The position numbers and the translations under genes were made by a program. The notes below the pieces were generated by a model. It saw nothing but the letters and a program-made list of their open reading frames with translations. It was not told the origin of the DNA and ran no database searches. This document shows, one piece after another, positions 1-8,257 of a stretch of DNA of 64,000 bases. This stretch comes from Halobacteriovorax sp. GB3 (GTDB lineage: Bacteria > Bdellovibrionota > Bacteriovoracia > Bacteriovoracales > Bacteriovoracaceae). The first letter of the stretch is position 1, and every line of letters begins with the position of its first letter. The stretch lies in assembly GCF_028649655.1 (NCBI RefSeq), contig NZ_JAQSLN010000004.1:124001-188000 (forward strand). The letters are read 5' to 3'.

Positions 1-859
1 CAGACTCATCTAAAACTCCCTCCTGAGCCTGACTTCTTCTAAAAGAGATATCAAGAGGGTCTCTTTTGTTTCCAGAGAAACCACTTCTGTTATAGACAGT
101 ATTTCCATCAGGATCTGAAGCACCTGTACCTGAAAGAGATAATTTAACTGTTTTCCCATTTGAAAGTTTATAATCACAAATACCAACATTTGGTGCCCAA
201 ATGTAGTTTTTAAGATCTTTTTGAGTTCTAGTTGTTTTCCCTTCTTCAGTGTAATAGACAACAGAATCAACGATAAAACCTACGTTCTTTACATCGGTAT
301 CAGACTTTAAATATTTCGAAGTTAAAGGTTCAAAAAGACCAATCCCAAGTTTAGCATTCATACTAACTGGCGTAATTTTAACATTAGCAACGAGATCTAA
401 GTTCTTAAGTTGTTGCTTGGAAAAGCTTAGAGCGTTATCAGATGAAGGTTTAAAACACTTACTCCAAGTATTTTTCATCTTACAATCTTTGGCCGAAGAC
501 TCTACCCAATTTGGTAAAAAAGTTTCCCAGCGCTTGCCGTTAAAAAGCTTTTCATGATTTTTTAAATTGATATAAATACTTCCCACACCAGGTGAAGAGG
601 CATCAGATGAGACAAGAGAACAGATCCCTTGATTTCTTAATCCTGTTTTATCTTCTGAAAGAGTTAAGGCCCTTAAAGCTCCCCTAACAATTTCCTGATT
701 AATGTGTGAAACAGAAGTTGAGTCTTTGGCCGTTTTCTCGTGTGTTGCAACAAACTTTGATGAATTAACAGCAATATAAGCCCCAGCACCTATTACTCCT
801 AATGCAACAATCGTTTCGAGCATACTGAAACCAGACTGTTTTTTTCTAAAAGACCACAT
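1..859 (-). CDS. Prepilin-type N-terminal methylation protein (pseudopilin), C-terminus cut by window edge
   Basis: An open frame runs from an ATG at 859 to the left edge of the window without a stop, so the protein is at least 286 residues and partial. It begins MWSFRKKQSGFSMLETIVAL, the class III prepilin signature: a short basic leader, Gly-Phe cleavage site, Glu at +5 of the mature protein and a hydrophobic helix. Known members are cut and N-methylated by PilD and assemble into type IV pili or type II secretion pseudopili. The remainder is a Cys-containing globular domain that I cannot assign. GGGAG lies a few bases before the start. It follows the gene at 906-2042 by about 46 bp, so the two are probably co-transcribed. 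It is probably a minor pilin. Confidence 0.8.
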   Translation of the reverse strand, partial: MWSFRKKQSGFSMLETIVALGVIGAGAYIAVNSSKFVATHEKTAKDSTSVSHINQEIVRGALRALTLSEDKTGLRNQGICSLVSSDASSPGVGSIYINLKNHEKLFNGKRWETFLPNWVESSAKDCKMKNTWSKCFKPSSDNALSFSKQQLKNLDLVANVKITPVSMNAKLGIGLFEPLTSKYLKSDTDVKNVGFIVDSVVYYTEEGKTTRTQKDLKNYIWAPNVGICDYKLSNGKTVKLSLSGTGASDPDGNTVYNRSGFSGNKRDPLDISFRRSQAQEGVLDES

Positions 860-905
860 AACGTACAGCTCCCTTTATATAAACTAAAAACTTTAAATGA
901 TTATT

Positions 906-2042
906 CTAATGCGGTGGACTTACATAGATAGTTGTCGTTGTTTCATCCAACTTACCTTTAATCTCACCATTTTCAGTTACAACCTTTTCATTTAATCTAA
1001 AAGGCTCAATGTTAGATAGCGAGGAAATCGCATCTAGTTTATAAACGACTCTTCCCGCAGGTTCAGAGTGTTGCGAAATTGACCTATTAGAATTAGCAGA
1101 ATTTTGACCTCTACCAACAATTGTCTTTGTAACTTTCTTTACAAACGTTCCACAAGGAACTCTATCGTTCCAAGTTTCTTTATGGTCTGGTGGGATGTAG
1201 TCAGTTAGAGGAATTTCCACTTTTTCATTAGCAGGAACATTATCGGCCTTTATTCCACTATCGAATACAACCCTTCTTTCATAATCTAGATCGTAAATAA
1301 CACCTGGACCTTGGTTGTAAGTAATGATTTCAATATCAGTCTTAGTATTATTATCGATAGAAAAACGACCACGACAAGCTGGATTCAAATGTTCACTTAA
1401 AGATGTATTACATTGACTCTGACAAGAAGAGCTTCTCACTTCAATTTTTGGAATAGCTATTGGACGTTTAAATGCACCTGCACCTTGAACAGTCATTTCT
1501 TCTCCAGACTTTCCTGGAATCTTAACTTCTGATTGAACAAGAACAACATAATGGTCACGATCAATAAATTTAACCTCTTCTGGAATATCTCCAATAGCGG
1601 CCTTTAGGGAATCATTCTTATTAACGTCAGCTAATCTAAAACGAACACTAGATGGATACTTGATATTATTTGAGTTTTTATTTGCACGACGAGTTTCAAG
1701 ATCAAAGACAAGATCACCTTTGTTATAACGCAGGTTCTTCAATCCAAATTCTTCAGGACGGTAGTTCTTATCTTTTTGTTGTCCCATCCACTTACATTGA
1801 TTCTTCTCAGAACCATCTCCCCACGCATCTTGCTTACAAAGAATGAGATTATTTGAAATGAGAAAACCACTAAGACCAAGAATCTTTTGAGACTCAACTC
1901 TTCCCTTTTCGTATTTAATTTCTTTAACAGCATCTTGTTTTGAATCATCAAGTCTTTTAATCAATAAGTAAGACCCTCCAGCAATAGCACCTAAGACCAT
2001 TACTGCCATTCCCATTGCTATACCAGCTTGATTCTTAAACAT
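906..2042 (-). CDS. Membrane-anchored pilin-like protein of unknown function
   Basis: The 378-residue protein starts MFKNQAGIAMGMAVMVLGAI, a short leader followed by one hydrophobic helix (about residues 7-28), then a long hydrophilic extracytoplasmic domain with several Cys (two CxxxC-like pairs near residue 215). The N-terminus resembles a prepilin but lacks the GF cleavage site and the conserved Glu, so processing by PilD is doubtful. GAGGATAAT precedes the ATG. It lies directly upstream of a prepilin-like gene on the same strand, which suggests a role with a pilus or pseudopilus. I do not recognise the globular domain. Confidence 0.6.
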   Translation of the reverse strand: MFKNQAGIAMGMAVMVLGAIAGGSYLLIKRLDDSKQDAVKEIKYEKGRVESQKILGLSGFLISNNLILCKQDAWGDGSEKNQCKWMGQQKDKNYRPEEFGLKNLRYNKGDLVFDLETRRANKNSNNIKYPSSVRFRLADVNKNDSLKAAIGDIPEEVKFIDRDHYVVLVQSEVKIPGKSGEEMTVQGAGAFKRPIAIPKIEVRSSSCQSQCNTSLSEHLNPACRGRFSIDNNTKTDIEIITYNQGPGVIYDLDYERRVVFDSGIKADNVPANEKVEIPLTDYIPPDHKETWNDRVPCGTFVKKVTKTIVGRGQNSANSNRSISQHSEPAGRVVYKLDAISSLSNIEPFRLNEKVVTENGEIKGKLDETTTTIYVSPPH

Positions 2043-2326
2043 ATTATCCTCGCAATTAAAACTTACCTGTTCTCAATATTTTATCGTCTATTAGTAAATG
2101 AATATATTGCTGATTATATCAAAATTACTAAACTATTAAAAAGACGACACAATTCGACAAATTCTGCCGATTTTTTATAAAATATACTGACAAATAAATA
2201 GGGCATGATTCAGAAATCGAGGAATTACGACGACTTCTTTAAAAAAGTAAACGTTCTAGAGAGTAATTTAATATATTATAAGTTAGCGAAATGAAGTTAA
2301 ATTAAAACAAATCAAGGATTAAAAAT

Positions 2327-3859
2327 ATGACGACAATTAAATCAATATCGCCAAAGGCCCTTTTAGTTATCCTAGATGGCTTTGGAATCAATTCAAATGA
2401 AACAAAGAATGCAATTCGAGATGCAGATACAAAGTTCATCGATTCTCTTATGAAGCACTATCCTTATACAACGATTGAAGCCGGAGGTGTTTCCGTTGGT
2501 CTGCCTAAAGGGGTGGCTGGAAATTCTGAAGTTGGGCATATGAACTTAGGGGCCGGAAGACCTGTTAGACAAGATCTCGTTCGAATTAATGAATGTATTG
2601 AAATGGGAAAATATAATGATCGTCCACTTTTAAAAGAACTCATTGAAAAAGCAAAAACAGGAACAAAGAGAATACATCTTATGGGTCTTCTCTCCGATGG
2701 CGGCGTTCACTCTCACATTGATCATATTAAAGAAACAATCAATGCCCTTAAAAACCAAGATATTGAAATCTTCTTTCATGCCTTTATGGATGGTCGAGAT
2801 ACGCAAAAGGATGTTGGAGAAAAATATATCCATGATCTTTTAACAGTAGACGGATTTAAATTCGCTTCAATGCAAGGGCGATCTATTGGAATGGATCGAG
2901 ATAGAAGATGGGAGAAAATTCAAAGCGCCTACAATATGTTTACAGGTAAAGGAGAGCTCTCTAGCTTAAGTCCTGCCCAATATTTAAAATCAGAATATGA
3001 GCAAGGTCGCTATGATGAATTTATTGCACCGACTCTTTTTAATCCCGACTATGCAATGAAAGATGGCGACAGTGTTTTCTTTTTAAACTTTAGACCTGAT
3101 AGGGCCATTCAAATAACTCAAGCAATGAATCTTCCAGATTTTAATGAATTTCAAAGAGATTTTATCCCTTCGTATTTTCTTTGCATGACCCCATACATAC
3201 CTGATGATATGGAACTTCCAATTCTCTTTGATAAAGAAAAGATTAGTGGAGGTATGACTGAGTACCTTTCTTCCCTAGGGAAAAAGCAACTGAAAATTGC
3301 CGAGACAGAAAAGTATGCACACGTAACATTCTTTTTTAATGGTGGTGAAAAAAAGCCATTTAAAAATGAACAGCATATTCTTATTCCATCACCAAAAGAT
3401 GTTCAAACATACGATCAAAAGCCAGAAATGAGTGCACCACTCGTTACAGAAAAACTCATTAATGCCATTGATAATGAAAGTGCTGATTTCTATCTAGTAA
3501 ATTTTGCAAACTCAGATATGGTTGGTCATACGGGAAATTATGAAGCTGCGGTTAAGGCCATTGAAGCTCTAGATAAAAGTGTCGAACAACTTGCAAAAAA
3601 ATGTGAAGAGAAGAATGTAACACTACTAATTACAGCAGATCATGGAAATAGTGATCAGATGGTTTATCCTGATGGAACTCCTCACACATCACACACAGGT
3701 GCTCCTGTACCATTTCTTGTTGTTCATAAAGATTTGAGAGATAAAGAATTTAAAGTGACTGAAGGAAATCATGCTCTAAAGGATGTTTCTCCTACTGTAC
3801 TCTATTGTATGGGCATAAATATGCCGAAAACATTTGAGGGAATTAATATTTTTACTTAA
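2327..3859 (+). CDS. gpmI: 2,3-bisphosphoglycerate-independent phosphoglycerate mutase
   Basis: The 510-residue protein has the normal GpmI length. It interconverts 3- and 2-phosphoglycerate in glycolysis using two Mn/Zn-type metals and a phosphoserine intermediate. The N-terminal LLVILDGFGI metal motif, the catalytic serine in GNSEVGHMNLGAG, the HSHIDH and MDGRDT segments, RPDRAIQ, the ITADHGNSDQ metal site and the C-terminal HTSHTGAPVPF motif are all visible and in order. AAGGATT lies before the ATG. pfkA follows 14 bp downstream, so the two glycolytic genes probably form an operon ending at the hairpin after pfkA. Cytoplasmic. Confidence 0.96.
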   Translation: MTTIKSISPKALLVILDGFGINSNETKNAIRDADTKFIDSLMKHYPYTTIEAGGVSVGLPKGVAGNSEVGHMNLGAGRPVRQDLVRINECIEMGKYNDRPLLKELIEKAKTGTKRIHLMGLLSDGGVHSHIDHIKETINALKNQDIEIFFHAFMDGRDTQKDVGEKYIHDLLTVDGFKFASMQGRSIGMDRDRRWEKIQSAYNMFTGKGELSSLSPAQYLKSEYEQGRYDEFIAPTLFNPDYAMKDGDSVFFLNFRPDRAIQITQAMNLPDFNEFQRDFIPSYFLCMTPYIPDDMELPILFDKEKISGGMTEYLSSLGKKQLKIAETEKYAHVTFFFNGGEKKPFKNEQHILIPSPKDVQTYDQKPEMSAPLVTEKLINAIDNESADFYLVNFANSDMVGHTGNYEAAVKAIEALDKSVEQLAKKCEEKNVTLLITADHGNSDQMVYPDGTPHTSHTGAPVPFLVVHKDLRDKEFKVTEGNHALKDVSPTVLYCMGINMPKTFEGINIFT

Positions 3860-3873
3860 TTAAGGAACATAAA

Positions 3874-4857
3874 ATGAAAAAAGAAATTAAATCTGTAGCA
3901 GTCCTTTGTAGTGGTGGAGATAGCCCTGGAATGAACTGTGCTATTCGAAGTGTTGTGAGAACGGCTATCGGTGCAGGTCTTGATGTTTATGGTATCCAGA
4001 GGGGCTTCCAAGGCCTTTTAGAAGGAAATATACGACCAATGGATGCCTCAAGTGTTGGTAATATCCTTCAACATGGAGGAACCATTCTTCAAACATCTCG
4101 CTGTCCTGAGTTTTTAAGCGCAGACATTAGAAAGGAAGCTGCTCACATTCTTGCGAGAAAGAAAGTTGATAGTCTTATTGTGATTGGCGGAAATGGTTCC
4201 TTTAATGGCGCGTGGGCCTTACATAAAGAACATGGTATTCCCGTCGTTGGAATTCCGGGTACAATCGACAACGACATAAGCGGTACCGACTATTCGATTG
4301 GTTTTGAAACGGCCGTTCAAACGGCAGTTGATGCTGTCGATAAAATCAGAGATACGGCTCACTCGCACGATCGAACTTTTATTGTTGAAGTTATGGGAAG
4401 AAAGTCTCCTGCTATAGCATTAAATGTAGGGCTATGTACAGGTGCTGAAAATATCATTCTTCCTACTCAAAACGAAGAAATCAACTACGATCAGATTGTT
4501 CAAGATATTAAGCGAGGACTTAAAAGAGGTAAACTCTCTTCAATTATCATTGTAGCAGAAGGAGAAGAACCAGGTCTTAGCTATCGCGTTCAAGAAAACC
4601 TCTCTAAGTATGATATAGATGCACGAGTTTGTATTCTTGGCCACATTCAACGTGGAGGAAACCCAAGTGTGAGAGACAGATTAATTGCCTCTAAAATGGG
4701 CTATATTGCAGTTAAAGAACTTATGAAAAATGGAACGAGCTTTGTGACAGGTTATCGAAATGGAAAAGTTACGGCCGTAAATTTCGAGGAATGCTTAGAT
4801 AAAAATGACAATGTTCCTGATGAATATTTAGATATTGCAAAAAGCTTATCAATATAA
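3874..4857 (+). CDS. pfkA: 6-phosphofructokinase (ATP-type, with Asp103 position replaced by Asn)
   Basis: The 327-residue protein has PFK group A length and motifs: CSGGDSPGMNCAIR for nucleotide binding, PGTIDNDISGTDYSIGF with the catalytic Asp, EVMGR and LGHIQRGG for sugar-phosphate binding. It phosphorylates fructose 6-phosphate in glycolysis. The loop that reads GGDGS in ordinary ATP-PFKs, and GGDDS in pyrophosphate-dependent ones, reads GGNGSFNGA here, so the Asp equivalent to E. coli Asp103 (Mg-nucleotide region) is Asn. The following Gly favours ATP over PPi. It is the second gene of the gpmI operon, with AAGGAAC upstream. Confidence 0.93.
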   Translation: MKKEIKSVAVLCSGGDSPGMNCAIRSVVRTAIGAGLDVYGIQRGFQGLLEGNIRPMDASSVGNILQHGGTILQTSRCPEFLSADIRKEAAHILARKKVDSLIVIGGNGSFNGAWALHKEHGIPVVGIPGTIDNDISGTDYSIGFETAVQTAVDAVDKIRDTAHSHDRTFIVEVMGRKSPAIALNVGLCTGAENIILPTQNEEINYDQIVQDIKRGLKRGKLSSIIIVAEGEEPGLSYRVQENLSKYDIDARVCILGHIQRGGNPSVRDRLIASKMGYIAVKELMKNGTSFVTGYRNGKVTAVNFEECLDKNDNVPDEYLDIAKSLSI

Positions 4858-4860
4858 AAA

Positions 4861-4890
4861 AAGCCCCTTTTAAACAAGGGGCTTTTTTTT
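4861..4890. terminator. Bidirectional Rho-independent terminator between pfkA and the FliF-FliG-like gene
   Basis: AAGCCCCTT pairs perfectly with AAGGGGCTT across a short loop, with A-run on one side and T-run on the other. It lies between two convergent genes and its T-run contains the stop codon of the minus-strand gene, so it can serve both. Confidence 0.9.
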
Positions 4891-7027
4891 ATGCTACAGC
4901 TCTTAAGTGAGATTGAGTTTCATTGTCGCTTTGAATATTATCCGACCAATTTTCCAGAAGGTCGCTAATTTCTCTTGTAAATTGCTTATCACGCTTAATC
5001 TCTTTACGAACAAATTTAACAAAGCTAAACCAGTGATCAGATGCTTCATCAAGTACTTTCTGGTACTCACCTTCATCTCTTTCAATTGAATCAAACTCAA
5101 TTGTAATAAGGTCATTAGCCTTTGTTCCCTCAGGGGCAAAGATATCTAAAAAGATACTTCTTAAACCCTCATCAACCGAAAGTAGCATTCTAACTTTTTG
5201 ATGAAGAGGATAATCTGTTAATGTGTTTTTCAAAAATTGCTCAGGAAGCTCTTGAATTAATTCAGCTGGAAAGTTATCAAAAGCAATTGTCTTAAGTACC
5301 AACGGTTCAGTTTTCTTAGCAAGTACTTTGAAAAGAGAGTTTTCAAGTTCAGGCTTTGACATTGGGATAAGTTTAGCTACTTTATCTACAAATGGCTTCT
5401 TATCAACAACTTCAACATATTTTTGAAGTGTTTGCTTAAGCTTTTCTTGGTTATCAAGTACATCTTTTTGAGTAACTTCAACAGACTTATTGATGATTGA
5501 ATCACGTACACCATCTTCACAATGATTGAGAACTTGGTTAACAAAATTCAAGCTTAGTGCGTTCATTAATAGTGCACCTTGAGCTGGCTCTTCCTCTACT
5601 AGTCTAGCAACATTCTCAGGCTTAAGCTTAAGAATTAGATCGTATGTTTCTGGATCATCAATTTCAGATGGAACAATTACACTTTGAACAATCTGGTTAC
5701 TAATAAAGTCATTGGCCGAAGTAAGCTCAGCTGCAGTTAATGGCTTATCCAGTAATGCTCTCCAATCATTTCTTTGAGCTTCACTTAGAGATTGAAAAAG
5801 AGTCTTTAGTTCATCATTATCCATCTGCTGTACAAGAGCTCTTAGAGCTGAATTCGACTGTTTATCTCCAGCTGAAATCCATCTCTTAACAAGCATAATG
5901 GCATCATTTGGTGTATTTTTAATGAAATACTTAAATCGCTCAACACCATTTAGTCCTATGACTCCACCATCAGCACCACCGAATCCAGGAAGAGTAGGCA
6001 TTCCTGCGTCATCAGAAGAGTCATCCTCATCTTCGGCGTCAGCGCCTTCCATTTTGAAATTTCCAGAGTTCTGTGTTCCAGAATTTAATTCAAAGTAGCG
6101 ATTGATTAATTTATTTCCAACAAATCCAAAGAGAATAACACCAAGGACAATTCCCATAAGAGTTGCAAACTTACTAATAAAATCGAGAACCTCTTTTACT
6201 TTATCCATGAAAGTAACTTCATTAAGATCACTTCCAAGAACGCCATATTCAAACTTAATCTGTGGTTTAGTTTTCCCAAGATTAAATTTAATGTCTCTTA
6301 CATACTTTTCAATTTTCTGCTTTACTTCATCATCTAAGCTCTCACTTAGACGAACAGTTACATTTACTGACTTCAAGTTCTTAAAGACATCAACAGAGTT
6401 GTTGTATTTCCACATCTGCTCTACAGCAGAAATCTTATTCTGAGATTGTTTCTGTAGTTTCTTAATTTGCTCTACATACTGCTCTTCTTTATTATTATAC
6501 TTTTCTTTAAGAGCTTCGATTTTCTTTTTGTCTTCGTCATTTTCCATTGTTAAGACAATCTTTCCTTCTGGTTGGAAATCATTAAAATCATCTACAAGAG
6601 GCGCTTCCATTCCAAATTTAGAAAAGACAATATAATCACCAGTATTTTCAGCTGGCTCAACATCCGTAAACTTCACAAGGGCCTTGGACTTCTTAGCTTC
6701 TGCTAAACGTGCTTCTTCGGCCTTTTCTTCTTCTGTTTTTTCAACTTCTTGATCTTCGATCTTCAGTGTTCCACCAGTTGGACCAGTACTCCCCTCTGAT
6801 TTATTAAAATCAGGTTCTTCAGGAGTTCCCGTAATGACCTCAACATCAACGTTATACTGTGTCTTCGTTACAATTGAATCGAGAATATTGGTAACTTTAG
6901 AATGAATATTCTGTTCTAATTCCTGTCTTTGCCACTCCAGGCTTGGCAAATTAGCAATCTTTGCAAAACTGACCATATCTCCCAGAACGAGAGTTAAGAT
7001 CATGATATGAGCAAGTAACTTTTTCAT
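4889..7027 (-). CDS. FliF-FliG-like fusion membrane protein (putative rotor/scaffold of an envelope motor)
   Basis: 712 residues. Seen: a signal peptide (1-22); a charged, low-complexity periplasmic stretch; a short alpha/beta unit at about 220-262 (VNVTVRLSESLDDEVKQKI and following) that resembles the last ring-building part of FliF; a transmembrane helix at about 283-304; an acidic linker; and a helix at 362-385 (FKYFIKNTPNDAIMLVKRWI) that matches the FliG-binding tail of FliF (pattern nP..a..v..Wi). After it come about 330 helical cytoplasmic residues with FliG-like repeats; LVEEEPAQGALLMNALS aligns with the HPQtiAliLs motif of the FliG middle domain. I infer a natural FliF-FliG fusion. 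No flagellar genes are nearby. It is the last gene of a minus-strand operon, and a MotA/MotB pair lies across the divergent promoter. Alternative: an unrelated helical scaffold. Confidence 0.6.
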   Translation of the reverse strand: MKKLLAHIMILTLVLGDMVSFAKIANLPSLEWQRQELEQNIHSKVTNILDSIVTKTQYNVDVEVITGTPEEPDFNKSEGSTGPTGGTLKIEDQEVEKTEEEKAEEARLAEAKKSKALVKFTDVEPAENTGDYIVFSKFGMEAPLVDDFNDFQPEGKIVLTMENDEDKKKIEALKEKYNNKEEQYVEQIKKLQKQSQNKISAVEQMWKYNNSVDVFKNLKSVNVTVRLSESLDDEVKQKIEKYVRDIKFNLGKTKPQIKFEYGVLGSDLNEVTFMDKVKEVLDFISKFATLMGIVLGVILFGFVGNKLINRYFELNSGTQNSGNFKMEGADAEDEDDSSDDAGMPTLPGFGGADGGVIGLNGVERFKYFIKNTPNDAIMLVKRWISAGDKQSNSALRALVQQMDNDELKTLFQSLSEAQRNDWRALLDKPLTAAELTSANDFISNQIVQSVIVPSEIDDPETYDLILKLKPENVARLVEEEPAQGALLMNALSLNFVNQVLNHCEDGVRDSIINKSVEVTQKDVLDNQEKLKQTLQKYVEVVDKKPFVDKVAKLIPMSKPELENSLFKVLAKKTEPLVLKTIAFDNFPAELIQELPEQFLKNTLTDYPLHQKVRMLLSVDEGLRSIFLDIFAPEGTKANDLITIEFDSIERDEGEYQKVLDEASDHWFSFVKFVRKEIKRDKQFTREISDLLENWSDNIQSDNETQSHLRAVA

Positions 7028-7632
7028 CCCTGTCCTCCAGTTCCAGCATCAACTTGGAACTTCTTCTCTAGATAGACTTTCATTTTATAGGCCTCTCTAT
7101 TCTTTGGATTAATCCCAAAGGCCTTACGATAGAAACTTAGTGCTTTCTTAAATTCTTTTTGAAGATAAGAAATTGTTCCTTTCATTTCATAGATAATTGA
7201 GTAATGTGGAAATTTCTGTTCTAACTTATCAAGCTTTGCATAAGCAGTATCAAAGTCCTTGCCTCTCATCATTCTTAGTACATCAAAGAGATCTGTAACA
7301 AGAAGATCAAGATCTTGAGTCATCTTAATGTCGCGTTGAACTTCTAAGTTTGCACTCAAGTTAACATCACTACTTCCAATCAATGGAACAACGATATTAA
7401 ATTCTTCAAATCCAGGCTTATGAACAAGAAATTGAACTGAACCTTCAACACCAAAGTTGTTTTTAATTTCATCAATGCTTGTTTTATAAGGAGTCTTACC
7501 TACTGCGTTCTTTTTCCCATTCTCACCGATAACAAAGACATCACAATCAGCTGGATTACTCTTGATGTTCAAATCAGCAGCAAAGCTAATGCTTGAAAAA
7601 GATAACAATGTGAAAATAATTAGTGTTTTCAT
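7024..7632 (-). CDS. Periplasmic PEGA-like / TPR protein
   Basis: 202 residues with a signal peptide (MKTLIIFTLLSFSSISFA). Residues 20-100 look like a PEGA-type beta domain: LNIKSNPADCDVFV, then GKTPYKTSI. Residues 110-195 form two to three TPR-type helical hairpins (pairs such as YAKLDKLEQKFPHY and ALSFYRKAFGINPKN). PEGA and TPR modules are usually protein- or envelope-binding. It overlaps the FliF-FliG-like gene by 4 bp and the preceding barrel gene by 4 bp, so translation is coupled. Probably a periplasmic adaptor of the same machine. Confidence 0.6.
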   Translation of the reverse strand: MKTLIIFTLLSFSSISFAADLNIKSNPADCDVFVIGENGKKNAVGKTPYKTSIDEIKNNFGVEGSVQFLVHKPGFEEFNIVVPLIGSSDVNLSANLEVQRDIKMTQDLDLLVTDLFDVLRMMRGKDFDTAYAKLDKLEQKFPHYSIIYEMKGTISYLQKEFKKALSFYRKAFGINPKNREAYKMKVYLEKKFQVDAGTGGQG

Positions 7633-8255
7633 AAGTACTGTGTCATCCCGAAGAAGATATTAAATTTAATTCCCGAAGTCGCTACACCGGTTGCTCTACT
7701 GACACCGATTTCAGCTTTAATTCCCTTAGAGTCACTGATTGAGTAAACACCGCCTCCATGAACACCTAGATCAAAGAAGACATCACTCTTTTTTGCAGAC
7801 TCTGTATTATAAACAACGTAACCAAGTCCCGTACTAGCGCCCCAGTAATACTTGAAGCTTGGGATGATTGTCATCTCTGTACCATTTTGAAGGTATGTGT
7901 ATTTTGTTCCAAGATCGTTTAAATACCAATTCATACCAACCCCACCAGTAAAGACACCGGCACCACCAGTTGTCATCATTGGAACAGCGGCAGTCATAAA
8001 GTATGATTTTTTGGCCTCTGACTTAAATTCCCAATTAAGTTGAAAACTAATTGCCGAAACAGCACTTGAACTCGCTTCAACACCGCCCTCTTCTGCATCG
8101 ACAGTGTCATCAGTTTGTACAAGCTCACTAGCATTTTCAGTTACCGAATGGTTTACCATTCCTAAGCTATAACTAAGAACGTCAGAAAATCCCCCTTTCG
8201 CGAAAGAAGATGATCCAACTAAGAATAGACCTATGGCAAAAACCTTTTTGTACAT
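7629..8255 (-). CDS. Predicted outer-membrane beta-barrel protein
   Basis: 208 residues with a signal peptide ending at SSSFA. The mature part alternates Gly/aromatic-rich amphipathic strands (for example YYWGASTGLGYVVYN, GVHGGGVYSI) and ends in FFGMTQYL, consistent with an 8-10-strand barrel inserted by BamA. No family recognised. It lies between the sensor-like gene and the TPR gene, with 2-4 bp spacing or overlap, in the same operon as the FliF-FliG-like gene, so it could be the outer-membrane exit or anchor of that apparatus (inference). Confidence 0.55.
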   Translation of the reverse strand: MYKKVFAIGLFLVGSSSFAKGGFSDVLSYSLGMVNHSVTENASELVQTDDTVDAEEGGVEASSSAVSAISFQLNWEFKSEAKKSYFMTAAVPMMTTGGAGVFTGGVGMNWYLNDLGTKYTYLQNGTEMTIIPSFKYYWGASTGLGYVVYNTESAKKSDVFFDLGVHGGGVYSISDSKGIKAEIGVSRATGVATSGIKFNIFFGMTQYL

Positions 8256-8257
8256 TC

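Noticed and set aside
4889-7027. Ordinary flagellar gene cluster
   Set aside because: No other flagellar structural or export genes (FliM, FliN, FliI, FlhA, hook or rod) are visible in the window.
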